From an uncultured Methanobrevibacter sp. (GTDB lineage: Archaea > Methanobacteriota > Methanobacteria > Methanobacteriales > Methanobacteriaceae), in assembly GCA_900314605.1 (NCBI GenBank), contig OMVX01000020.1, forward strand, positions 1 to 41,777: a stretch of DNA of 41,777 nt, in the 5' to 3' direction. Numbering within the stretch: the first letter of the stretch is position 1; every line of letters begins with the position of its first letter. This document shows positions 1 through 8,037 of this stretch, one piece after another. Both the position numbers and the translations under genes were made by a program. The notes beneath the pieces are model-generated. The model saw only the letters and a program-made list of their open reading frames with translations, was not told the origin of the DNA and did no database searches.

Positions 1-93
1 TAAATCAAAGAAAAATTAGAAACTTTTTTTAACCAAAAAAATTAATATTTAAAAATTAATATTTAACGCAAGCCTATAAAATTTTACAGACTC
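1..93 (+). repeat. Left arm of a long inverted repeat
   Basis: This stretch is nearly the reverse complement of 41616-41707. The best-matched part ends with CCTATAAAATTTTACAGACTC just before the A-rich run at 94. The two arms align over about 90 bp with scattered differences and a small length change in the A/T-rich middle. It carries no reading frame. It may be the end of an insertion sequence, a MITE or another dispersed repeat; its outer boundary may lie at or beyond the window edge. Confidence 0.8.
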
Positions 94-435
94 AAATAAT
101 AAAAAAAAAAACAAAAAATATGGTAAAAAACTAAAAAAATGTTTTAATGAAAAAATTAAAATTTAATGCTTTAAAAAAATAGGATTTGAATCAAATTAAA
201 ATAAAAAGATAAAAAATTATATATCATCTAAAAAATTGAAAAATTCAATAAGAAAAAAATATATTCAAAAAATCATAATACTTATAAATATTAAAAGCAA
301 TATAATATTATTTATAATATGAATAAATAATTATATATTATAAAAAAATGTAGAAATTAATTTTTTGATAAAACATATAAATTTTTAAAATAAAATACAT
401 TTGATATAATATAAATTATAATGCGAGGTGAGAAG
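94..435. other. Non-coding AT-rich stretch
   Basis: No supportable gene. It is almost pure A/T. The part nearest the next gene holds a TATA-like ACATATAAAT (about 373-382), at a plausible distance for transcription of the plus-strand gene starting at 436. Confidence 0.5.
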
Positions 436-873
436 ATGGAAAAATCCAATATGATTATCTCAATAATTATAGTGCTTTGTATTGCTGCAGGTGTTACTGC
501 ATATGGAGTAACCAATAGTAATAACGGGTTCTTTAAAACTTTACAAGAAGTAGGATCCGATGCAGGTACTGGGCCTGGAAATGTAAGCCTTAATACAAGT
601 AATAATGATGGTAATGGAAATTCCGAAGGTACTTCCGATAGTGGATCTGGTAGTGGTAGTAGTGGTGGAAGTAGTGGTGGAAGTAGTGGTGGAAGTGATA
701 GTGGAGGGGGTGGAGCAGACCCTACAGTAGCAACCTACACTATAACTACCCAAAATGATGATGGAGGATACACCATCTCTTATTACAATGCATATGATGA
801 AAAAATTGGTTTCATCCGATATGATGCAGAAGGTAATCAAATAGGAGGTGGAGGTGGAGCTCCAGGTGGTTAA
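436..873 (+). CDS. Small Gly/Ser-rich membrane-anchored or secreted protein
   Basis: Not a family I recognise; 145 residues. The start is the ATG at 436, because a good ribosome site (GAGGTGA, 425-431) lies four bases upstream; the earlier in-frame ATG at 421 precedes that site. Residues about 5-25 form one hydrophobic helix (signal peptide or anchor). Then comes an Asn/Ser/Gly linker with a 9-bp tandem repeat encoding SSGG units (about 655-700). A compact Tyr/Asp-rich segment follows (TYTITTQNDDGGYTISYYN) and a Gly-rich C-terminus. It is probably extracellular. A hairpin with a T-rich tail follows, so it is likely monocistronic. The function is unknown. Confidence 0.75.
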   Translation: MEKSNMIISIIIVLCIAAGVTAYGVTNSNNGFFKTLQEVGSDAGTGPGNVSLNTSNNDGNGNSEGTSDSGSGSGSSGGSSGGSSGGSDSGGGGADPTVATYTITTQNDDGGYTISYYNAYDEKIGFIRYDAEGNQIGGGGGAPGG

Positions 874-884
874 AAAATAAAAAT

Positions 885-936
885 TTAATTGAATCAGAAC
901 AAAATATCTGATTTAATTTATAAACTTTTATTTTTT
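885..936 (+). terminator. Hairpin and T-run after the Gly-rich gene
   Basis: AATTGAATCAGA (887-898) pairs with TCTGATTTAATT (907-918), with one G-U pair and an eight-base loop. A T-rich stretch follows (927-936). The position just after the stop codon fits a transcription terminator. Confidence 0.5.
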
Positions 937-1132
937 AATTATCTTACTCTAAATAAAATTTAAAAAAATAAAATTAAAAAGAAAAAAAGAAAATATTCTT
1001 TATTTTTCTAATAATTATTTGATTTTATTAAAGACAAAATAAAAATAAATCATAACTTTTTTTATTCAGAAAAAATGTATAAATAAATATTATAAAAGTT
1101 AAAAATCAATGAAAACTGAAATAATAGTTATA

Positions 1133-1141
1133 TTTATATAG
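1133..1141 (+). promoter_or_regulatory. TATA box for the tRNA-Arg(UCU) gene
   Basis: TTTATATAG is centred about 38 bp before the mature tRNA 5' end. This would give a start some 12 bases before the tRNA, a normal archaeal tRNA leader. Confidence 0.5.
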
Positions 1142-1174
1142 TAAAATTAACTTATATCTTATTGTTATAATAAT

Positions 1175-1248
1175 GGGCCAGTAGCCTAGTAGGATAGGGC
1201 GTCGGACTTCTAATCCGAAGATCCCGGGTTCAAATCCCGGCTGGTCCG
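1175..1248 (+). tRNA. tRNA-Arg (anticodon UCU)
   Basis: A complete 74-base cloverleaf. The acceptor GGGCCAG pairs with CTGGTCC, the anticodon stem TCGGA/TCCGA encloses loop CTTCTAA (anticodon TCT, reads AGA), and the T arm is CCGGG-TTCAAAT-CCCGG. The discriminator base is G; no CCA is encoded. The third acceptor pair is G3-U70, the hallmark of alanine tRNAs, which is odd in an arginine tRNA. A second arginine tRNA follows 78 bp downstream and may share the transcript. Confidence 0.95.
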
Positions 1249-1326
1249 TTTAATTACTTATTTTTTAATTATATTTATTTTAAGAAAAGAATAATAGATT
1301 ATAGAAAAAATGATTAATGTTAAGTA

Positions 1327-1400
1327 GGGCTTGTAGCCTAGCTGGATAGGGCGTTAGACTCCTAATCTAAAGACCGTGGGTTCAAATCCCACCAAGCCCG
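1327..1400 (+). tRNA. tRNA-Arg (anticodon CCU)
   Basis: A complete 74-base cloverleaf. The acceptor GGGCTTG pairs fully with CAAGCCC, the anticodon stem TTAGA/TCTAA encloses loop CTCCTAA (anticodon CCT, reads AGG), and the T arm is GTGGG-TTCAAAT-CCCAC. The discriminator is G; no CCA is encoded. Together with the upstream UCU gene it covers both AGR arginine codons. Confidence 0.95.
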
Positions 1401-1632
1401 TTTTAAGAAATATTTTAAATTTATAAATAAATGTTACATTAAAATTAAAATTTCATTAATAAAAAAAATCATAAAAAAATTCTTTAAAAAAAAAACTTAA
1501 TGAAAACTATTTTTAGATAAGTTTAAATACTTTCTTAATTTAATATAATTAATGTATAAAAGATATATATTTAAATTCTTAATTTTGCTAATTTTAAAAA
1601 TTAAATATTAATGAATTTAATTGAAGATTTTT

Positions 1633-1694
1633 TTATAATATTCTTGCTAGAGGGATACCTAAACAGTTCTTGTCAAGTTTGAATATTATATACA
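1633..1694 (+). other. Possible structured RNA or leader element
   Basis: ATAATATTC (1635-1643) pairs perfectly with GAATATTAT (1681-1689), and the enclosed stretch is unusually rich in C and G for this intergenic region (CTAGAGGGATACC, AACAGTTCTTGTC). An ACA trinucleotide at 1692-1694 follows the stem, as in archaeal H/ACA guide RNAs. I could not draw a convincing upper stem or kink-turn, so the class is uncertain; it could also be a ribosomal-protein operon leader. Confidence 0.3.
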
Positions 1695-1697
1695 GAA

Positions 1698-1726
1698 ATA
1701 TTAGCTAAAATTTATATATTAGCTAA
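1698..1726 (+). promoter_or_regulatory. rpl44e promoter with paired palindromic repeats
   Basis: A TATA-like TTTATATAT (1711-1719) lies between two identical copies of ATATTAGCTAA (1698-1708 and 1716-1726), whose core TTAGCTAA is self-complementary. The repeats are 18 bp apart and the second overlaps the TATA edge. The arrangement looks like an operator that could block TBP/TFB or polymerase binding. Confidence 0.5.
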
Positions 1727-1745
1727 TAAAAGTAAAGGTGATTTG

Positions 1746-2024
1746 ATGAAAATTCCAAAAGAAAAAAGGACATATTGTCCATATTGTAAAACTCATACTA
1801 TACATGAAGTTCGAACTGCAAAAAAAAGAAAAGCAAGTGAATTAAAATGGGGACAAAGACAGTTCAGACGTGTAACTGCAGGATACAGAGGTTACCCAAG
1901 ACCACTGCCAAGTGGAAGTAAACCAGTAAAAAAATTAGATTTAAGATACAAATGTAAAGAATGTGGAAAATCCCATATTAGAAAAGCTTTCAGAAGTGGT
2001 AAACCTGAATTTGTAAGTCAATAG
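1746..2024 (+). CDS. rpl44e: Large ribosomal subunit protein eL42 (L44e)
   Basis: A structural protein of the 50S subunit located near the E site. The 92 residues match the family length. Zinc-binding cysteines lie at 11/14 (CPYC) and 70/73 (CKEC), separated by a Lys/Arg-rich stretch. The ATG at 1746 is chosen because GGTGAT sits exactly three bases upstream; the TTG at 1743 would touch that site. It heads the archaeal translation cluster; the S27e start region begins directly after its stop, so the two are co-transcribed. A paired-repeat promoter lies immediately upstream. Confidence 0.95.
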   Translation: MKIPKEKRTYCPYCKTHTIHEVRTAKKRKASELKWGQRQFRRVTAGYRGYPRPLPSGSKPVKKLDLRYKCKECGKSHIRKAFRSGKPEFVSQ

Positions 2025-2033
2025 GTGTTAATT

Positions 2034-2213
2034 ATGTCTAGCAAAGGTAGAGGAAATTTTTTAAGAGTTAAATGTTTAGACTGTGGAAATGAACAAATAG
2101 TTTTCGATCGTGCAGCTTCTGATGTAAAATGTATTATCTGCGGTAAAACTATTGTAAAATCTCGTGGATCTAAAGCTAAAATTATGGCTCATATCGACGA
2201 AGTTTTAAACTAA
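2034..2213 (+). CDS. rps27e: Small ribosomal subunit protein eS27 (S27e)
   Basis: A 30S subunit protein of 59 residues, normal for archaea. One zinc ribbon is visible: Cys14, Cys17, Cys33 and Cys36. The ATG at 2034 is preferred over the GTG at 2025, because AGGTG (2023-2027), which overlaps the rpl44e stop codon, is the ribosome site. This ties its translation to rpl44e. The conserved order L44e-S27e-aIF2alpha supports the call. Confidence 0.95.
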   Translation: MSSKGRGNFLRVKCLDCGNEQIVFDRAASDVKCIICGKTIVKSRGSKAKIMAHIDEVLN

Positions 2214-2314
2214 ATATTTATAACATAAATTTTATTAACTAATTTTTTTTTAATATTTGAATTTCAAATAAAAATTTAAAACCTAATATTATTTTTAGAT
2301 ATGAAGGTGTTTGA

Positions 2315-3112
2315 ATGGTTAGAAAACAGAATGAATGGCCTGAAGAAGGAGAACTTATTGTTGCAACAGTTTATAAAGTTCTTCCTTATGGTAGTTTTGC
2401 TAAACTAGAAGAGTATTATGGAAAAGAAGCATTTATCCATATTAGTGAAGTATCTTCTGGTTGGGTTAAAAATATCCGTGACCATGTAAGAGAAAATCAG
2501 AAAATTGTTGCTCGATGTATAAGAGTTAATCCTAAAAAAGGTCATGTTGATGCATCCTTAAAAAGAATTAGGGAAGATCAAAGAACTAAAAAGATTCAGC
2601 AATGGAAAATTGAGCAAAAAGCTGAAAAATTTTTAGAATTATCTGCTAAATCATTAGATAAAGATTTAGATGCTGCTTACGATGAAGTAGGGTATGAATT
2701 AATAGATATATTTGGAGATATATATGGTGCGTTTGAAACTGCTGCTGATGAAGGATCTGAATCTTTAATTAATGAAGGTATTACTAAGGAATGGGCAGAA
2801 GCTATAACTGAAGTTGCTAAGAAAAATATCACCCCTCCAGAAGTACATATTAGTGGATATGTAGATATTCAAACATATTCTCCTAATGGTGTAGAGATTA
2901 TTAAAGAAGCATTACTTGCTGCTGAAGATAATGGTAAAAATAGTGAACATAGTGTAAAAGTACAATGTGTAGGAGCTCCTAGATATCGTATAACTGTTAC
3001 TTCATATGATTATATTTTAGCTGAGAAAGAACTTCAAAAAGCAGCAAAAAGAGCTATAAAAATAATCGAAGAATCTAATGGAAATGGTGAATTTTTACGT
3101 GAATTAGAATAG
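2315..3112 (+). CDS. Translation initiation factor aIF2 subunit alpha
   Basis: The alpha subunit of the heterotrimer that delivers initiator Met-tRNA to the small ribosomal subunit. The 265 residues match the usual length. An S1/OB RNA-binding domain occupies about residues 10-85 ([20 protein letters not shown], then [17 protein letters not shown]). A helical domain follows to about 175, and the C-terminal alpha-beta domain that contacts the gamma subunit ends the protein. The ribosome site AAGGTG is at 2305-2310. It lies about 100 bp after rps27e and upstream of nop10 and a PAC2 gene, the standard archaeal order. Confidence 0.95.
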   Translation: MVRKQNEWPEEGELIVATVYKVLPYGSFAKLEEYYGKEAFIHISEVSSGWVKNIRDHVRENQKIVARCIRVNPKKGHVDASLKRIREDQRTKKIQQWKIEQKAEKFLELSAKSLDKDLDAAYDEVGYELIDIFGDIYGAFETAADEGSESLINEGITKEWAEAITEVAKKNITPPEVHISGYVDIQTYSPNGVEIIKEALLAAEDNGKNSEHSVKVQCVGAPRYRITVTSYDYILAEKELQKAAKRAIKIIEESNGNGEFLRELE

Positions 3113-3140
3113 TTTAATTATTAAACTAATCTAATACTTT
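3111..3140 (+). terminator. Possible terminator after the aIF2alpha gene
   Basis: AGTTTAA (3111-3117) and TTAAACT (3121-3127) form a 7-bp hairpin overlapping the stop codon, followed by a T-run (about 3137-3143). The next gene, nop10, starts 300 bp later, so termination or attenuation here is plausible. Confidence 0.35.
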
Positions 3141-3436
3141 TTTTATATTTTTATAGGTATTATAAAGACTTGATATCCTTAATAATAATGTTTTATTTAA
3201 ATGATACTAAAATTTTTAATATATTAGAATGATGATTTATTTATATTATCATGAATAAAAAAAAAAAAAAGATTAAAGTAATCCCTCTAAACAAATAAAT
3301 AGATAAATATATTTTAAATATTTAATAGAATAAAAACATAAAACTAAAAATTAAATATTTATAAAATCTAATTATATTAAAAAATATATGAAAATAAAGA
3401 ATTAAGTCCATATTACAATGCAATTTTGTGATAAAA
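3141..3436. other. Non-coding gap between aIF2alpha and nop10
   Basis: About 300 bp of A/T-rich DNA with no supportable reading frame. It includes a C-box-like ATGATGA at 3229 without a matching D box, and an A-run at 3257-3270. It may hold a separate promoter for nop10; I cannot assign one. Confidence 0.4.
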
Positions 3437-3601
3437 ATGAAAATGAAAATGCATAAATGTAAAAAATGCAATATTTATACTATTAAAGATAAATGCCCTA
3501 AATGTGGTGGAAAATTAAATGTAATTTATCCACCTAAATATTCAATTGAGGATAAATTTGGAAAATATCGTCGAAAATTGAAAAAAGAATCTAAAATGTG
3601 A
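3437..3601 (+). CDS. nop10: rRNA pseudouridylation complex protein Nop10
   Basis: A 54-residue component of the H/ACA ribonucleoprotein, which binds the pseudouridine synthase Cbf5. It shows an N-terminal zinc ribbon with Cys8, Cys11, Cys20 and Cys23 (CKKC, CPKC), the PPKYS motif, and a basic C-terminal helix (KFGKYRRKLKKES). The ATG at 3437 is preferred over in-frame ATGs at 3443 and 3449, because GTGAT (3428-3432) lies four bases before it. The stop is 9 bp before the PAC2 start, so the two are coupled, as in most archaea. Confidence 0.95.
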   Translation: MKMKMHKCKKCNIYTIKDKCPKCGGKLNVIYPPKYSIEDKFGKYRRKLKKESKM

Positions 3602-3610
3602 GGTTTCACC

Positions 3611-4381
3611 ATGAAAAAAACTGAAATTAAGATTATAGAAGAGGTATCATTAGATAATCCTATATTTATAGAAGCACTTCCAGGTATTGGCCATGTGGGT
3701 AAATTAGTTGCTGATCATTTAATTGATGAATTAGAAGCTGTTAAATTTGCTGAAATCTATTCCCCTTATTTTCCTCCACAAGTATTTATTGGTGAAGGAG
3801 GAATAATTGAAAATATGTATAATGAATTATATTATTTAAAATCTCAAGGAGAAGACAAAAGAGATTTTATTATACTGGTAGGTAATACTCAAGGATTATC
3901 AACAGAAGGCCAATACTCATTATGTGGAGATATTCTTGATTTTGTAGAGCCATTAGGAGTTAAAGAAATATTTACTCTTGGCGGAGTCCCAACAGGACAA
4001 CCAGTAGAAAATTCAAGAGTATTTGGTGCAGCTACAGATAGTGAGAAAATTAAAATATTAGAAGAAGTTGGTGTTGAAAGAGCTTCTGAACATGGAATTA
4101 TTGGGGCAAGTGGATTGTTTTTAGGATTAGGGCAACTTAGAGGAATGTCTGGTATATGTTTAATGGGTGAAACTCCAGGTTACTTTATTGATGCTGAATC
4201 AGCAGAAGCAATATTGCTTAAATTATCCAAATTATTGAAAATAGAAGTAAGTACTGATGAACTTGAAAAAAGAGCTGAAGAGACAAAATCTATGATTTTA
4301 AAAGCTCAAAGAATGGAACAAGAAGTAATGTCTCGTCAGATTCCTCAACAGGATGGGGACGACTTACGATATATTGGATAA
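3611..4381 (+). CDS. PAC2-family protein (proteasome assembly chaperone-like)
   Basis: The 256 residues belong to the PAC2 family, related to eukaryotic proteasome assembly chaperones and archaeal PbaA/PbaB. Typical family stretches are [20 protein letters not shown] near residues 22-41, a Gly-rich [10 protein letters not shown] strand-turn near 100, GGVPTG near 125 and [10 protein letters not shown] near 166. It has no membrane segment or catalytic motif and is probably a cytoplasmic assembly factor. The ribosome site GTGAGG overlaps the nop10 stop codon. Linkage to nop10 is conserved in archaea, although the functional tie is unknown. Confidence 0.85.
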   Translation: MKKTEIKIIEEVSLDNPIFIEALPGIGHVGKLVADHLIDELEAVKFAEIYSPYFPPQVFIGEGGIIENMYNELYYLKSQGEDKRDFIILVGNTQGLSTEGQYSLCGDILDFVEPLGVKEIFTLGGVPTGQPVENSRVFGAATDSEKIKILEEVGVERASEHGIIGASGLFLGLGQLRGMSGICLMGETPGYFIDAESAEAILLKLSKLLKIEVSTDELEKRAEETKSMILKAQRMEQEVMSRQIPQQDGDDLRYIG

Positions 4382-4530
4382 AAATAAATTTTCTATTTTT
4401 AAAATTTTTTAAAACACTATTTTATTTTATAAAAAAGATAAAACATACTATTTTTAATAAATTATGTATATCATAATATTAAATTGCTAATTTTTTTAAA
4501 AAATAATAAAAAAATAATATTAATGATAAT

Positions 4531-5721
4531 ATGTTAATAAATACAGATTTACATATTCACAGTTGTTTTTCAATGGCTACCTCTAAGGATATGACCATAA
4601 AAAATATTGCATCTAAAGCTAAAGAAAAAGGTTTAAGTTTAGTTGGAACAGGGGATTGCTTTCACCCTAAATGGTTAAATAATATTGAAGAATCAACAGA
4701 ATATATTGGAGATGGAATATATTCAACTGAATACTGTAATTTTGTTCTAACCGTTGAAATTGAAGGATACAAAAAAATTCATCACTTATTAATAATACCA
4801 AACATTGATGTAGCCAAAGAAATAGGAGATAAAATAGTATATGGAAATAAAAAATCAGATGGAAGACCTAAAACAAAACTTAAACCCTCAGAATTATTAG
4901 ATATTGCTCATGATTATAATTGCTTAATTGGACCTGCACACGCATTTACTCCCTGGACCGGAATGTATAAAACATATGATAGCATTTATGACTGTTATGA
5001 TGGAAAAGTTGATTTTGTAGAATTAGGTCTATCAGCAGATACATATATGGCAGATAAAGTAAAAGAACTAAAAGATTTCCCATTTTTATCAAATTCAGAT
5101 GCACATTCTCCATGGCCACATCGATTAGGAAGAGAATTTAATAAAATAGAGATTGATAATATATCTTATACAAGTCTTAAAAATTCAATTAAACATAAGG
5201 GAATTAAAGGAAATTATGGTTTATACCCAAATCTAGGTAAATATCATATGACGGGATGTAGTAAATGTCATAAATTAATAGATCCCCAACTTGCAAAAGA
5301 AAATAATATGGAATGTGTAAACTGTGGAGGTAGAATCAAAAAAGGTGTTGATTATAGAATTAATGAAATTAGTGATTTTAAAAACCCTAAACATCCCAAG
5401 TTTAGACCACCTTATATACATATAATGCCCTTATTAGAGATAATTTCAAAAATTTATAATAAGGGGATTACAACAAAAACAGTGCAAAATATATGGAGAA
5501 ATCTAATAGATAATTTTAAAAATGAAATTGATGTTTTAATAAATAGTCCTATAAATAAAATAGAGAAAATTGACTATAAAACTAGTAAAGGAATAAAAGC
5601 ATTTAGAGAAAATAAAGTTGAAATTATATCCGGTGGTGGGGGAAAATATGGAGAAATATCCTTTAATAAATTAATTGAAAACAATAATCAAGAGTTTATG
5701 ACATTAGATAGTTTTAAATAA
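4531..5721 (+). CDS. EndoQ-like PHP-domain endonuclease
   Basis: 396 residues resembling archaeal endonuclease Q, which nicks DNA 5' of deaminated bases such as uracil and hypoxanthine. The PHP metal-binding motif DLHIHS is at residues 6-11, with further metal ligands in GTGDCFHP (about 40-47), GPAHAFTPW and SNSDAHSPWPHR. A zinc finger follows, with Cys243/Cys246 and Cys262/Cys265, and then a helical C-terminal region. This order of PHP domain, zinc finger and C-terminal domain is the family signature. It stands alone and converges on the GINS gene, 48 bp away. The start site is weak (AATGAT three bases before the ATG). Confidence 0.85.
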   Translation: MLINTDLHIHSCFSMATSKDMTIKNIASKAKEKGLSLVGTGDCFHPKWLNNIEESTEYIGDGIYSTEYCNFVLTVEIEGYKKIHHLLIIPNIDVAKEIGDKIVYGNKKSDGRPKTKLKPSELLDIAHDYNCLIGPAHAFTPWTGMYKTYDSIYDCYDGKVDFVELGLSADTYMADKVKELKDFPFLSNSDAHSPWPHRLGREFNKIEIDNISYTSLKNSIKHKGIKGNYGLYPNLGKYHMTGCSKCHKLIDPQLAKENNMECVNCGGRIKKGVDYRINEISDFKNPKHPKFRPPYIHIMPLLEIISKIYNKGITTKTVQNIWRNLIDNFKNEIDVLINSPINKIEKIDYKTSKGIKAFRENKVEIISGGGGKYGEISFNKLIENNNQEFMTLDSFK

Positions 5722-5769
5722 AAAAATTTAATAATTTAAAGTCTAATAAATTAAATTCTATAAAAAAAA

Positions 5770-6801
5770 TCAAATAATATTTGAAAGAATACGGCCTTTT
5801 CTATTTTTTACAATTACATTTGCATTAATTTTAGGCATAACAACTAAATCTTGAGCTTTAAAAGGGCCATATATTTTCTCATCAACACCAATAAATTGAT
5901 TAAAATCTTTGAAAACAATTACTAATGTATTTTCTTCTAAATTGTTCTTTATAGTTTTTGTATCAATAAAATCTTCTTCTTTTAAATCAATGAATTGTTC
6001 ATCCACAGATTTAAGAATATTATTTAACTGTTTATTTTCATTATTTAGTGATGAAGAACTCATTTTTGATTTATTAGATACTTCTTTAGATTTATGAATT
6101 TTTTTATCCTGAGAAGAATTGTCTTGGCTTAGAGTTTGACTTTTATTTGGTTGATCTTTAATATTATTTTTTTTTAAAGGATTATTTAAATTAGAAATAT
6201 CATTCGAATTTTTAATTTTAGAGTTAATTACCTGCTTTTCAATAGATTCTCTTTTTTCATCTTCTAAAATTTGAGCATTAGAAATTTTATTAAGTCTATT
6301 TATAACTTCATCTTCATGATTATTATTTAAAGAATCTTCAGTATTTGCTTCATTATTTAAAGAAGAGGCTTCTTCATTATTAAAAGAAGAAGAATCTTCA
6401 TTATCCTTTAAATTAATAGAAATATGATTTCTGTAATTTTTAAAATTATCAATTATAGTGTAGTATAGTTTTTCCTCTTCTGGAGATAAATTTAAAGGAA
6501 GAGTATCAACTAAATCAAATTCACCTTTACCTTTAAATAAATGATAAGACCTATGAATGTTTCTAATTGCTGCATCGGCAATTTTATGCTCACGTCTTTC
6601 AAAAATTTCCGTTGCAATTCTTTGAGTATCTTTTAAAAGATAATTTTCTTTTGAAAAAGGGTCATTAGCTACTTTCTCCCTTAAATCATAAATATAAGAA
6701 TAAACTTTATGATAGAAATTAGTATCTACCTTAGCAAGGGAATTAGGGTTACCTCTTTCTTTTTTTTGAATCTTACGTAACTCTTGAAAAAATTCAGCCA
6801 C
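5770..6801 (-). CDS. GINS complex protein (Gins51-like)
   Basis: A replisome scaffold subunit that links the MCM helicase with primase and GAN/Cdc45. The alpha-helical A domain fills about residues 1-125 (AEFFQELRKIQKKERG, then ATEIFERREHKIADAAIRN). The beta-rich B domain is at the C-terminus (FIGVDEKIYGPFKAQDLVVMP). Between them lies an unusually long Asn/Ser/Lys/Glu-rich linker of about 150 residues. I place the start at GTG 6801, because family members begin close to the EFFQELR segment; a TTG at 6810 is the alternative. It lies about 110 bp downstream of pcna on the same strand, so co-expression is likely. Confidence 0.85.
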   Translation of the reverse strand: MAEFFQELRKIQKKERGNPNSLAKVDTNFYHKVYSYIYDLREKVANDPFSKENYLLKDTQRIATEIFERREHKIADAAIRNIHRSYHLFKGKGEFDLVDTLPLNLSPEEEKLYYTIIDNFKNYRNHISINLKDNEDSSSFNNEEASSLNNEANTEDSLNNNHEDEVINRLNKISNAQILEDEKRESIEKQVINSKIKNSNDISNLNNPLKKNNIKDQPNKSQTLSQDNSSQDKKIHKSKEVSNKSKMSSSSLNNENKQLNNILKSVDEQFIDLKEEDFIDTKTIKNNLEENTLVIVFKDFNQFIGVDEKIYGPFKAQDLVVMPKINANVIVKNRKGRILSNII

Positions 6802-6911
6802 AATTAACAACTCACAGAATTCTAAAAATTAGATTATAAACCAAATGAAAAAATTAAAAATTTTAAATAAAAATATTATTTTAATAAAAAATAAAAAAAT
6901 AATAAAACTGA

Positions 6912-7646
6912 TTAATCATCAGATTCTATACGTGGAGCAAGCATAAAACGAAGTTCTCCATCTTCAGAAATCATTTTAAGAGATACTCCTAAAGGCATAT
7001 CGTCTCCTAAATTAATAGTAGCAATATCAGAAAATTTATCTGCTTTAAGCATTTCTCTTACTTTTTCTAAAGAGAAAACTGAGGATGCTTCAGTTTCAAT
7101 TTTTTCCCCATGTATATATTCAATATTTGCATCTCCAAATTCACCTTCAGCAGTTGCTTTAAAAACATCACCATTGACCATGAAAGTAATTTTATCAGAG
7201 AAAATATCTATATCATTAATGGAATCTTTTAAAAGTGCAAATGGAATGTCAAACTCAGTTGGATAAGTTAATGGAGGTGGTGAAGGAGTATCATATTCAA
7301 TATCTATAAGGCGTATTTTGAATTTCCTTTTTGCTTCGCCTTCAAAAGTAATGACAAGATTATTCTCTTCTAAAGATAAAAATACCTTATCATTAGATTT
7401 AGATCTTTTTAAAACCTTCATTAATTCATCAGTGTCAATATTAATTTGTTGAGGTTCATCACAAACATATTCATCAAATAAACTTGCTTTAAGCTCTAAA
7501 TGTACAAAAGTTATATGACTTCTATCAAGAGCATTTAACCTGACACCTTCACTATCAGTCTGTAATTGTACTTCATCAACAATTGATGAAATAGCATCAA
7601 AACTTGTTTTTAAGATACTAGGGTCACTTAATTCTGCTTTAAACAT
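6912..7646 (-). CDS. pcn: DNA polymerase sliding clamp PCNA
   Basis: The ring-forming processivity clamp for replicative polymerases, ligase and repair nucleases. The 244 residues match the archaeal norm. Two clamp folds are visible: the N-terminal half with [16 protein letters not shown] (about 38-53) and the C-terminal half ending in [10 protein letters not shown]. The interdomain region includes the [11 protein letters not shown] segment. The start ATG has GGGGTAGAT upstream. It sits just before the GINS gene, a replisome pairing. The promoter region carries a duplicated sequence. Confidence 0.97.
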   Translation of the reverse strand: MFKAELSDPSILKTSFDAISSIVDEVQLQTDSEGVRLNALDRSHITFVHLELKASLFDEYVCDEPQQINIDTDELMKVLKRSKSNDKVFLSLEENNLVITFEGEAKRKFKIRLIDIEYDTPSPPPLTYPTEFDIPFALLKDSINDIDIFSDKITFMVNGDVFKATAEGEFGDANIEYIHGEKIETEASSVFSLEKVREMLKADKFSDIATINLGDDMPLGVSLKMISEDGELRFMLAPRIESDD

Positions 7647-7671
7647 TTAATCTACCCCTATAAAGTTATAT

Positions 7672-7779
7672 TTCATAAATTTTCATGAACTTAATTAAAC
7701 TTTATAGTAATTTATAAAATTATATACTATAATATTTTTTAATTTTATCCTTTATAAATTTTCATAATCTTAATTAAAA
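7672..7779 (-). repeat. Two imperfect direct repeats in the pcna promoter region
   Basis: A 29-bp sequence at 7672-7700 recurs at 7751-7779 with four differences. The shared core is ATAAATTTTCAT followed by CTTAATTAAA. The period is 79 bp. Read on the minus strand, both copies lie within about 140 bp upstream of the pcna start and each contains or adjoins TATA-like sequence, so this is either a duplicated promoter or a paired binding site. Confidence 0.5.
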
Positions 7780-8037
7780 TTTAAGAATTTTATTATAAAC
7801 CCTGTTGTAAATTCGTATATTATAATTTTACAATAATACTTATCTTTATATTATTAAATATTTAATAATGTTGAACTTTATTGAAAAATAAATATATAAA
7901 TACAATATTCTCTTATTAAATAAATTAAAACAAAAATAATAATATAAAAAGACATGAAAAAGAAAAAAATTAGAAAATAAAAAGATATAAAATAATATTT
8001 ATTTTATAAGATAAATTATTTATAAATGAATTTTATT
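7780..8037. other. Rest of the pcna upstream gap
   Basis: No reading frame or RNA gene recognised. It is A/T-rich DNA between the pcna promoter region and the end of the upstream membrane-protein gene. Confidence 0.4.

Noticed and set aside
541-840. Open frame on the minus strand opposite the Gly/Ser-rich gene
   Set aside because: It is the mirror of the GGN/AGT repeat codons (Thr/Ser/Ile-rich), has no ribosome site and lies entirely within a better-supported gene.
3229-3300. C-box-like ATGATGA, possible C/D box guide RNA
   Set aside because: No CTGA D box or internal C'/D' boxes at a workable distance; one box alone is expected by chance.
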